The notes under the pieces are model-generated. The model was given only the letters and a program-made list of their open reading frames with translations, was not told the DNA's origin and ran no database searches. A stretch of 64,000 nt of DNA. It comes from Cacajao melanocephalus (taxonomy: Eukaryota > Chordata > Mammalia > Primates > Pitheciidae). Made by a program: the position numbers and the translations under genes. The stretch is from NCBI GenBank assembly GCA_963573385.1, contig CAUYLG010026740.1:1-64000 (forward strand), given 5' to 3'. This document shows, piece by piece, positions 54,400 through 64,000 of the stretch (position 1 is its first letter; each line of letters starts with the position of its first letter).

Positions 54400-56250
54400 C
54401 TTTAGGGATGAAGGCCAGCCAGATGATAGAATAGGACTCTCCAGGGCTCATTCCCTAGCAGAAACATCAATTCAAATACCTATTCACACACAAAAAATAC
54501 CTTCACAAGAGCTAAGGAAATCAGGTGAGAAATTACAGCACCTGGGTCTAGCACAAACATGAGATGAGTGACAAGTGTAGTAATAACAATCTTAGAGTAC
54601 CTCCATCACTTCTTCCCCATCCCAGGCAGCATAGCATGGAGAGAGAGTTAACCTCTGGATGGGAGAAAAAGAGGGAATTGAGCTATGGACTTTGTCTCAG
54701 ATCTCAAAAGTATGCCTATCTTAGTAAAACCCAGTACCAAGCAGGGCTCCATTGCCCTAGATTCTAGGCTACTAGCTGCAAACAGAAGCTCCATGCCTAC
54801 TGTCATGCAAGGCTAGATCCCATAGCCCTTGGTTCCAGGCCTGTGCAGCAGACTTGATCTCTGGGCTATCCTATCTTCCAGGCCAAGCTCAGTGGCCACA
54901 GGCTCCAGAATATCCCCAGCACTGGGCTGGCCCCCACAGTCACATACTTCAGTCATGCCAGAATACCTAGTCAACCACTGAAGCCCCAGTTAGCATCTGT
55001 GGACACAACAAAGCTTACCATTGTTGATACAGCCTTCAGGCTCACCTAGCACCAAGCTATTCCCTTCACCACAGGCTCCATTCAAGTTCTGGAGACTCCA
55101 GGGTTCAGTCTTGCTCCAGAAGACTCAGGGTATGGACCTACACCAGTAGATGCCAGTGCTAGGCTGGACCCCATGGCTTAAGGATACAACAGCACCCTTG
55201 TAGATCCCCAGGTTCCAAGATAGTACCTGTGGACTGAAGGTCTATTTCCAACCCAGAGGACTCGGGTGCTGATCCCATCCCAATGCCCGGCCATTGATTG
55301 CAGAATCATACTCAAGGGCTACCCCATTGCCAGCTCCAAGACCTATCCTACTGTCAGCTCAGTCCCTGAGGACACAGGTTTCTGGTCAATTCCTGTAGAT
55401 ACAAGCTCAAGACTTACCTTTATGTACCCAGGCTCTACCTCTATCTCTGCAGAATCAATAACAGGTCAGCCCCATGGATCTAGGCTTCAAGCCCAACCTC
55501 ATGGACCTAGGCTGCAGGCTTACTCACCTATTGATCAATGAATCAGGCAAGTCCTCCCAAAGATGCCAGCAGCATGTGCACCCTCAGACCAATGGCCTGT
55601 CTAGGATCTCTGTATGGGTGAACTGGTGAAGGGCTTTCCCAAACAAAGTCAGTCTGCAAACACTGGAATAAGCGTCTACTTAAAATGTGTGGAAAACAAC
55701 ATAAGGCAACAATAAATATAAAGAAAAGGATATAACACCACCAAAAATAAAAATAAAAAAGAACTAAAATAACCTACAAGTAACTGGCTTCAAAACATGT
55801 AGATATAAAAACTGCTTGGCAAAGAATTCAATGTGATTGTTTTAATGAATCTCAACAAACTTCAAGAAAATATTGAGAAATAATTCAATGAAATCAAGAA
55901 AACAATGGATGAGCAAAATTATAAATTTAACAAAGAGATTAAAACAGTTAAAAAAATGAGAATTCTGGAGATGAAATATACAATGCGTGAAATGGAAACT
56001 TCCATAGACAGTGTCAAGAGCAGAATTAATAAAGCAGAATTATAAAAATCTATGAAATCAAAGACAGTTTATTTGTAAACATACTTTCAGAGGAAAAGAG
56101 AAAAAATGAAGAAAGCTTACAAGAGATATTGAACAGCCACAAAAGAGCAAATATTTGAGTTATAAGACTATTTGTGAAAAAAAGAAAACTAAATGTAGAA
56201 AGCTTATTTAAAGAAATAATAGCAGAATCTTTTTCAAAATCAGATAAACA
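54400..56250 (+). mobile_element. L1 5' UTR and ORF1 region
   Basis: 54400-55680 is C/G-richer and repetitive in phrase ('ggctccag', 'atctaggcttcaagccc', 'acctaggctgcagg'), the style of primate/mammalian L1 5' UTRs. From about 55690 it turns A-rich with ORF1-like text ('aaaacaatggatgagcaa', 'attctggagatgaaatat', 'gcagaattaataaagcag'). The frame is broken. A 91-codon frame at 55266-55541 is part of the 5' UTR and shows the same phrase repetition. An Alu interrupts the ORF1 part at 56251. Confidence 0.7.
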
Positions 56251-56539
56251 GCCAGGCACAGTGGCTCCTGCCTGTAATCCCAGCACTTTTGGAGGTTGAG
56301 GCAGGTGGTTCATGAGGTCAAATGATTGAGACCATCTGGCCAAAATGGTAAAACCCAGTCTATACTAAAAATACAAAAATTAGCTGGGTATAGGGGCACG
56401 CTCCTGTAGTCCTAGCTACTTGGGAGGCTAAGGCAGGAGAATCACTTGAACTCGGGAGGCAGAGGTTTCAGTGAGCTGAAATAATGCCACTGCAGCCTGG
56501 TGACAGAGCAAGACTCCGTCTCAATAAATAAATAAATAA
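56251..56539 (+). mobile_element. AluS-like element nested in L1 ORF1
   Basis: GCCAGGCACAGTGGCTCCTG through 'gcagcctggtgacagagcaa', with an (AAAT)n tail to 56539. L1 ORF1 text continues on both sides. Confidence 0.95.
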
Positions 56540-57239
56540 GAAAGAAAATTGTATAAAGATATAAATATCCAAGTAGAGGAAGATCAAATATCTTAAACAG
56601 ATTCAATCCAAATAAAACGACACCAAAACATATGATAACTAAACTGAAATCAAAGACAAAGGGAGTATTCTGAGAGTAGCAAAGGAGAAAAAACAAGTAA
56701 TGTATATTGGACTTCTAATCTGGCTAACGGCACATTTCTCAGCAGAGACCTTACAAACTGGGGAAGAATGGGATGGCATACTTAAACTGTTGAAGGAAAC
56801 AAACAAACAAAAAGCAAAGCAATTTCCATCCAAGAACACTATTCACAACAAAGCTATGCATCAAAATAAAGGAGAGATAAATATTCTCTTAGTCAAATAA
56901 AAACTGAGACATCTATCATCCCAGACTGGTCTTAAAATAAATGCTAAAAGTAGTTATTCAGGGTAAGAGAAAAGGATGGTAATTAGGAATATGAACATGT
57001 GACAGTATAAAACTTCCTGGTAAAAGAGAGCATTCAGTAAAATTCAGAATACCCCAATTCTGCAATGGTGTAGTACAAGTCAGTTATATTTTAAATATGG
57101 TGATTATAAGACAAGTCTATTAAAAATAACAATAACAACAATAATTTATTAAGCAATACACAATATAAAAAGATGTAAACTATGACATTAGAAATTTAGT
57201 ATTTGAGAGAGTTGGAAGACAAGTACAGTTTATCCTTAC
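56540..57239 (+). mobile_element. L1 ORF1 C-terminal and inter-ORF region
   Basis: 'cacatttctcagcagagacc', 'tccaagaacactattcacaa' and 'catcccagactggtctta' correspond to the ORF1 C-terminal domain. From about 56960 the L1 inter-ORF/5' ORF2 spacer follows ('acaatataaaaagatgtaaa'). The endonuclease part of ORF2 is missing. Confidence 0.7.
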
Positions 57240-57271
57240 AGAGAACCAACTTTTTATTTTGTTGATCTTTA
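57240..57271 (-). other. Small inverted L1 ORF2 fragment at the deletion junction
   Basis: About 32 bp reading 'gagaaccaactttttatttt' onwards, which is antisense ORF2 sequence. It lies between sense inter-ORF text on the left and sense reverse-transcriptase-region text ('actgatcccacagaaat') on the right. Confidence 0.6.
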
Positions 57272-59810
57272 CAACTGATCCCACAGAAATATAAAAGATC
57301 CTCAGAAACTATTATGAACCCCTCTATAAACACAAAGTGAAAAATCTAGAAGAAATTAATAAATGCCTGGAAACACAAAAGTTCTCAAAATTGAACCTAG
57401 AAATAATTGAAACCCAGACAGAACAATAGAAAGTTCCAAAACTGAATCAGTAGTAAAAAAGCCCATCAACCAAAAAAGGCCCTAGACCAAGTAGATTCAT
57501 AATTGTGATCAACCAGAGGTATGACGAAAACCTCATATCAATCCTACTGAAACTATTCCAAAAATTTGAGGAGGAAGGACTCATTTCTAACTTATTCTAC
57601 ATAGGCAACATCATCCTGATACCAAAATCTGTTGGAGACACAATGAAAAAAGAAAACTACAGGTTAATGATGAACACAGACACAACAATCCTCAACAAAA
57701 TACAGGCAAATAAAATCCAGTAGCACACCAAAAGTTAATTCACCATAATCAAGTAGGCTTTATTCCGTGGATGCAATGTTCAATATGCACATGTCAACAA
57801 ATGTGATTCACCACATAAACAAAATTAAAAACCAAAATTATATTATCATCTCTTCAGATACAAAAAAAAAAGCTTTCATTAAAATCCAAGATTTCTTTAT
57901 GATAAAAGCCTCAACAAACTAGATTTCAAAGGAACATAGTTCAAAATAATAAGAGCCACCTATGGCAAACCCATAATCAACATCATATTGAATGAGCAAA
58001 ACTGAAACCATTCCCCTTGGGAATGAGAACAAGAAAAGGATGGCTGATCTCTTCAATCCTATTCAAGATTGTAATAGAAGTCCTAGCCAGAGTAACCAGG
58101 CAAGAGGAACAAATAAAAGACATACAAGTAGGAAAAGAATAGTCAAATTATCTCTCTTCATTGACAATATGATTCCAGAAAAGCCTAAAGACTCCACCAA
58201 AAAGCTCTTTGAACTGATAAACAACTTCAGCAAAGTTTCAAGATAGAAAATCAATGTACAAAAATCAGTAGCATATCCAAGTATCAATAACATTTAAGCT
58301 GAGAGGCAAATCAAGAATACAATTCCATTTACAGAAGCCACAATAGGAATGAAATACCTAGGAATACATGGGAAGTGACAGATCTCTCCTGGGAAAACTG
58401 TAAAATACTTTTCAAATAAACCACAGATGACCCAAACAAATGGAAAAACATACCATGCTCATAAATAGGAAGAATCAATATTGTTGAAATGGCCATATTG
58501 TCCAATGCAATTTACAGTTTCAGTGCTTTTCCTATCAAACAACTAACATTAGTTTTTACAGAATTAGGAAAAAAAAATTCTAAAATTCATATGGAACAAA
58601 AAACAATTCTGAATAGACAAAGTGATACTAAGAAAAATGAAGACAGATGGAGGTATCACATTAACCAGACTTCAGACTATACTATAAGGCTACAGTGACC
58701 AAAACAATATTGTGCTGTTACAAAAACAGACACACAGACCAGCAGAACATAACACAGAACCCACAAATAAAGCTGCATACCTACAATCCACTCCTTAACA
58801 AAATCAACAGAAATAAGCAATGGGGAAAGGACTCTGAAGTCAAAAACTAGTGCTGGGATAACTGGCTATCTATATGCCAAAGAATGAAACTGAACCCCTA
58901 TCACCAAATACAAAAATTAACTCCAGATGGATTAAATACTTAAATGTAAGAGCTCAGCCTATAAAAATCCTAGGAAGAAAATGCTAGGAAATACCCTTAT
59001 TGATATCGACTTTGACAAAGAATTTATGGCTAAGTCCTCAAAAGCAACTGCAACAAAAACAAAAATTGACAAGTGAGACCTAAACTAAAGAGCTTCTTCT
59101 AAGCAAAAGAAACTATCAAAAGAGTAAACAGACAACCTACAGAATGAGAGAAAATGTTTTTAAAATCTATGCATCCAACTAAGACCTAGTATCCAGACTA
59201 TAAAGGAACTTAAATTGATGAGCAAAAAACAACTCCATTAAAAAGCAGGCAAAGGTTATGAATAGACATTTCTCAAAAGAAAACATACAAGCAGCTGACA
59301 AACATATGAAAAATGTTCAGCATCACTAATCATCACAGAAATGAAAATAAAAACCATAATGAGATACCATCTCACACCAGTCAGAATGGCCTTTGTTAAA
59401 AAGTTAAAAAAATTAACAGATGTTAGTGGGGCTACAGAGAAAAGGGAACACTTAAACACTGTTGGTGGGAATGTAAATTAGTTCGGCCACCATAGAGAGT
59501 AATCTGGAAGTTTCTCAAAGGACTGAGCCTTGAACTACTATTCAACTCAGCAATTTCATTACTGGATACATAACCAAAGGAAAATAAAACCTTCTACCAA
59601 AAAAAACAACATGAACTCATATGTTCATTACAACACTAATCACAATAGCAAAAACATGGAACCAACCCAAGTGCCCACCAACAGAGTGAACTGGCTAAAG
59701 AAAATGTGGTACATGTATGCTATGGAATTCTATGCAGCCATAAAAAGGAATGAAATCATGTCCTTTGCAGCAATGTGTATGCAGTTGGAGATGATTACCC
59801 TAAGTGAACT
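57272..59810 (+). pseudogene. L1 ORF2 reverse transcriptase to C-terminal region, dead
   Basis: About 2.5 kb of collinear ORF2 from the start of the reverse-transcriptase region to just before the 3' UTR. Translated patches are recognisable, such as LLKLFQKFEEEGLISN with ILIPK, and KKENYR at 57505-57723, and WYMYAMEFYAAIKRNEIMSF near 59700-59760 (C-terminal end). Many stops and frameshifts separate them, so no active enzyme can be made. The copy looks like L1MA/L1PB age. A class II LTR interrupts it at 59811. Confidence 0.85.
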
Positions 59811-60511
59811 TGCTGGGAGAAACAGCAGAGGAGAAAGGACTTACAGGGTGCCTACATAAATTGGTTATGAGTAACATAAACAAGGAAAAACAAACTGCAG
59901 AAGGCCACAGGAGGCCCCTGAGGAGGAAGTGTTTTCCATGCCTCATGTTCTGGTACAGGGTGACCTCGGCTCTGTTACCATAAACATTGTGCTCAAGGAC
60001 GTGAAACCTTTCATAGCACTATGATATAGCCAGACTTGTCAGCTCCTTGTAAGGTCTGTGTTCCATCAGCTGTACATAGATGATAAGTTAAAGATAACCA
60101 CATGTTCTTGTTTTGTGAAACTCCCAAACCGCCACTGTTATCAATCCTAAGGATGATATACCAGTTCCAGCTCACTGATTTCACTTCTGACTCACTGATT
60201 CACTCCACCATCGTATCACCCACTCCCCACCATTACTCCACCCCTACCCTGTAGATCAAAGTGACTGTAATCAAGAAATAGTGTGGTAATCAGAGCTCAG
60301 GGCCTTCACTGCCTCCTTCAGAGTAATAAAGTGATGGCCCCTGGTCCCACTGTCTCTCTTAATCTGTCTTTTTCTCATTCCTTTCTCGCCACCGAACTTG
60401 GGGTACACACAGGTGATGTAGGGCTGGATCCCTACATTCTGGTGCCCAACATGGGGATCATGGATCCCTACATTCTGGCATCCAATGTGTGGAGCTCATG
60501 GATTCCCTATA
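59811..60511 (+). mobile_element. Class II (ERVK-like) LTR with repeated LTR-end/PBS module
   Basis: Flanked by GAACT at 59806-59810 and 60512-60516, inside continuous L1 3' sequence. Starts TGCTGGGAG. AATAAA lies at 60325-60330. Near the end, GGATCCCTACA (LTR terminus type) is followed by TGGTGCCCAACATGGGG (60440-60456), which resembles a tRNA-Lys primer-binding site. The same terminus-plus-PBS unit then recurs in decayed form (60461-60498), and a last terminus GGATTCCCTATA ends the element. No internal gag-pol-env sequence is present. Confidence 0.75.
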
Positions 60512-60785
60512 GAACTAATGCAGAAACAGAAAGCAAAATATTGCACCTTCTCCTTTATAAGTAGCCAGATCTAAATATTGGGTGCACATGAACATAAAGA
60601 TGGGAAGAGTAGACACTGGGAAATACAAGAAGGGAGACATAAATAAAAAGGCAAAGTTTGAAAAACTACCTATTTCTTGGGCTCACTTCCTGTTTCAGTC
60701 ATACTTCAAGCCCCAGTATCATGCAATATGTCTTTGTAACAAACCTGCACATGTACCTCTGGAATCAAATAAAAGTTGGAAAAAG
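60512..60785 (+). mobile_element. L1 3' UTR terminus
   Basis: Resumes the L1 after the LTR: 'gcagaaacagaaagcaaaat', 'tggacat'-type text as 'catgaacataaagatggga', 'acactgggaaatacaagaa' and the end 'cctgcacatgtacctctgga' with an AATAAAAG tail. Confidence 0.85.
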
Positions 60786-60984
60786 TTCTTTAAACTTTTT
60801 TTAAAGGTTAGAGCGTTTTTATGCAATCAAAATTAATTGTTATCAGCTTAAAATAGCTTGTTATAACTATAGGATGTTTCTTGCAATCCTCTTGGTAAGC
60901 GCAATGCAGAAACCTACAGTATATACAAAAAAGATAGAACATAAAGAAACAAAGCATATCGTTAATGAAAATCACTTAATTACA
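60786..60984. other. Short unassigned spacer
   Basis: Nothing recognised between two L1 copies. Confidence 0.4.
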
Positions 60985-61738
60985 AACAAAGACATCTAGA
61001 GAAGAAGAACAAATAATCTACAAAAAAAAACAACAGAAAATAACTAACAAATGGCAGTAGTTAAGTTTTTACTTATCCACAATTACCCTGAATGATAGAT
61101 TAAACTCTACAATCATGACACAGAATGGCTGATGATTAAATAGAAAGGCTAAACTACATGCTGCCTACAAAAGACTTACTTCACCTGTAACGATACATAT
61201 AAAATGAAAGTAAAGGAATGAAAAAAGTATTCCACACAAATGGAAATCAAGAGAGCAGGAGTGACCACATTTTTATCAGATAAAATAGACTTTAAGTGAA
61301 AAACTGCGTAATAAGACAAAGGAGGTCATGACATAATGATAAAGAGGTCAATTTATCTAGAGAACATAACAATTATATATGTGTACCCAATATCAGAACA
61401 CCTAAATATATAAAGTAAGTATTAACAGCTCTAAAGGAAGGGATAATTGTAATCCAACAATATTAAGAAACTATAGCAACAAACAAATCATCTGGACTGA
61501 AAATCAATAAGAAAACATAAAACTTAAACTACACTGTAGACCAAATGAACCTAATAGACAAACAGACATATACAAAACATTCTACCTAACAGCAGAACAC
61601 ACATTCTTTTCAAGCACACGTAGAAAATTTTCTAGATTAAATCATATGTTATGTCTCAAAACAAGTCTCAAAAAATTTAAGAAAATTGCAATTATATCAA
61701 GTATCATTTTCAACCACAAAGGTATGAAACCAGAAATC
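60985..61738 (+). pseudogene. L1 ORF2 endonuclease region, dead copy
   Basis: Collinear text of the ORF2 N-terminal endonuclease region: 'aatggcagtagttaagttt', 'atgctgcctacaaaagact', 'taaaatagactttaagtga' and 'gaacacacattcttttcaag'. The frame is destroyed. This is a separate L1 from the one ending at 60785. Confidence 0.8.
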
Positions 61739-61995
61739 AGTATGTGATACACCATATTAACAAAATGAAGGCCAGAAACCATATGATCATCTCAATAAAT
61801 TCAGAAAAAGCAGCTGAAAAAATGCAGCATTCTAAGTTTCTATATAAATTAGGTATGTAAGACTACACCTCAACACAATATAGATCATATATGACAAACC
61901 CACAGCTCATAACAAATTGAAAGTTGAAATGTTGAAAGTACTTTTTCGAAGATCAGGAAAAAGACAAAGTATTCTTAGTACAAAATAAATGAAAA
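61739..61995 (+). mobile_element. L1 ORF2 reverse-transcriptase fragment joined after an internal deletion
   Basis: Directly after the endonuclease region, the text jumps to 'gatacaccatattaacaaaa', 'aaaccatatgatcatctcaa' and 'catatatgacaaacccaca', deep in the reverse-transcriptase region. More than 1 kb of ORF2 is missing at the join. Confidence 0.75.
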
Positions 61996-63354
61996 GTATG
62001 TGATTTCATGGATCTGTTAATTAGCTCAATTTAGTGATTCTACAAAGTATACATATTTTGACACATCATGTACATAATAAAATTTTTATATGTCAAATAA
62101 ATAAATGTTAAAAATAATTTTTTTATGTCACCTACATTCTGGGCCACTCATTTTTTAAATTTTACATGTCAAGAAATATTACCAGATTCTATAATTAATG
62201 TCTGAATATAGCAGCTAAGCATTTGTGTTCCAGCATATTATTTTAAACAGCTTTAACTGGGCCTAAAAGGACATTTTATGAATTTAATCACATTTATTCA
62301 TTAATTTATTTCATATTTTGGACTTTTACAATTGCTATAAATTAATAATCTTTTTGTAAGCAAAAGTCTTTTTGTTTTATACTATCTATTTTACAGTAAA
62401 TGATTAAATAATATGGTTTTTCTTGATTTTTCATAAAATTAAAAAGTATTGCCATTAAGCCAAATCTTTAATACTAGGCTTAACTGGTTACTAAAATGAA
62501 ATTAGCAACTTTGCCTTAACTTATTTAATAATGATTTACATCAGTAAATTTATTAGCTAATTTAAAGACAACATAACTGTGAATTGCATAAGGACTACAT
62601 TTTGTATTAAATTTTGAATTTACACCGTTCATTTTCATGATACAAGTAAGAACTCCTAAAATAATAGTTTCTCATCCAAGTTGATATTAGAGAAAAAAAC
62701 TATGGAAATAATTTATAGTAAAGGGTTTATATCTTTCAATGTAACATTGTCTATACTATTTTATTAAGGTTTTACTAAACAATAACACAGACAGTACCAT
62801 ATTAAATAATCATTTATTTAATTCCTATCATTACACACAAATAGGGCTCTCTTTTAAAAATTAATTTCTATAATTTTATTTGTAAAACTTTATCAAATAT
62901 TATAACGTTAAATTTAAAAAATTATTTAAAATGCTCAACTTATTAAGGTAAGTTTTGACTTACCTTTGCTTTATCTAAGGATAGATTCCTTGTTAAATAA
63001 TGAGAGAAGTTTATTTTTAGATGTGTCATAAAATTCAGAGTTAGAGAATGAAGAAATTAACATATACCTAAAGCTACTCTGAAAAATTACACAAAATAAA
63101 ATAAACAGAAAATAAATAATGAAAGTAAAAGAAACACACTTATATATGAACTTGGCAATAAATTATATTTTCCATGCTTCTGTTTCAATCAACAATGTAG
63201 TAAGGGAAAAAGAAAAATAACATGAATTGATTAATTAGAAAAAAAGTCAATGAAGTTTGGAAACAAGATTATTAGGGATAATTATGGTTGCATCAAAGAT
63301 ATATGAAATAACTGACTCTTTGTTTTAAGAAATATCTTGGAAACCAATAAACTC
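61996..63354. other. Unassigned AT-rich DNA
   Basis: No nameable repeat or gene feature. Confidence 0.45.
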
Positions 63355-63470
63355 AACTCTTGGATAGTACTGATGAGGAAACTAAGGTCCAAAAGGACTA
63401 AGTCATTTATCAAAAATCAAGGTTGGAATTGAAACTTGGATATTCAATGAAGTAGTCTTTTAATTAATGT
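63355..63470 (+). mobile_element. MIR fragment
   Basis: 'actgatgaggaaactaaggt' and 'ttggaattgaaacttgga' match the MIR core region. Confidence 0.55.
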
Positions 63471-63783
63471 GAAACAAATTCAAACATTTATTCATATCCC
63501 TTCATTAGTATCTATTTATCAAGCCCCTAATGATTATAAAAGACTTTATAATGTGCTGGAAGTGTAGAAGTGAGAAAATTGAAATGTTTGTATAAACATG
63601 TAACTTACATTTTATAAAATAATTAATACATTTTTCTTGTGAAATAATGACTATTATAGCATAAACAAATGAGTTAACTGAACAACAATAATTTTCATAC
63701 TAAAATTTCTATCAATAATCCTCCTGTCACATACTTAACTCCTCAGTGATTTTCACAGTATTTGAAATTACTTAAGTACTGAA

Positions 63784-64000
63784 GGGCCAAGTACAGTGGC
63801 TCATGCCTGTAATACCAGCACTTCAAGGGGCCAAGGTGGGTAGATCACCTGAGGTCAGGATTTTGAGAACAACCTCACCAACGTGATGAAACCGCAGCTC
63901 CATTAAAAATACAAAATTGGCTGGGGGTGGTGATGAATGCCTGTAATCCCAGCTACTTGGGAGGTTGAAGCAGGAGAATAACTTCAACCCAAAAGGCGGA
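63784..64000 (+). mobile_element. Alu element, cut by the window edge
   Basis: Begins GGGCCAAGTACAGTGGCTCA and follows the Alu layout into the second monomer ('gtaatcccagctacttggga') up to the last base. Old-looking (AluJ/S). Confidence 0.95.

Noticed and set aside
55266..55541. 91-codon plus-strand open frame with a repeated peptide
   Set aside because: It lies in the L1 5' UTR, and its repeated RLQAQPHG-type phrase follows the DNA phrase repeats. Not a gene.
59530..59859. 109-codon open frame with protein-like text
   Set aside because: It is the C-terminal part of a dead L1 ORF2, running into the inserted LTR. Annotated as an L1 pseudogene segment.

Overview
This window looks like ordinary, AT-rich, non-coding primate nuclear DNA, most likely human or a close catarrhine relative. 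The evidence is its repeat content: Alu elements (AluJ, AluS and one AluY/Sc-like copy), MaLR LTR elements of the MST/THE1 and MLT1 groups, L1 copies of several ages, ancient MIR and L2 remnants, and class I and class II endogenous retrovirus LTRs. I found no protein-coding gene, tRNA, rRNA, CRISPR array or prokaryote-style operon. Every long open frame either lies inside an Alu, LTR or L1 or has no recognisable protein character. The window is therefore intergenic or intronic, and the sequence alone does not say which.

Layout. 1-3534: the 3' end of an MST-type MaLR provirus, split by a GC-rich class I LTR with an exact 4-bp target duplication, followed by an L1 3' end that is itself split by an antisense MaLR LTR and an Alu. 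3705-4994: two more LTRs in opposite orientations. 5365-7530: antisense old L1 pieces and a MIR. 8598-10153: unique DNA holding a 51-bp sequence and an identical second copy that sits between 18-bp direct repeats. 10532-17100: LTRs and decayed L1M fragments. 17116-19510: an MST/THE1 element facing a second one in the opposite orientation. 20041-29765: Alu, L2, two DNA-transposon fossils, an AT-rich hairpin, a (TG)n array and a complete but decayed MST/THE1 provirus. 31432-36995: a three-layer nest (MLT1, MaLR LTR, AluJ), an L1, a long L2, an AluJ and a ~1-kb antisense LTR. 37000-53080: mostly unique AT-rich DNA with a few repeats. 53080-62000: antisense L1M, then a nearly full-length but rearranged L1 carrying an Alu and a class II LTR, then another internally deleted L1. 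62000-64000: unique DNA, a MIR and an Alu that runs off the edge.

There is no gene network to describe. What the window records is a history of insertions, readable through nesting and target duplications. The observations most worth a second look are the 51-bp templated insertion (8598-8648 copied to 10085-10135), the class II LTR whose 3' end repeats an LTR-terminus plus primer-binding-site module (60425-60511), the small inverted L1 fragment at a large L1 deletion (57240-57271), and the long perfect AT-rich inverted repeat at 23757-23842. I did not find a new biological system. Family names below come from pattern recognition, not from a database search.
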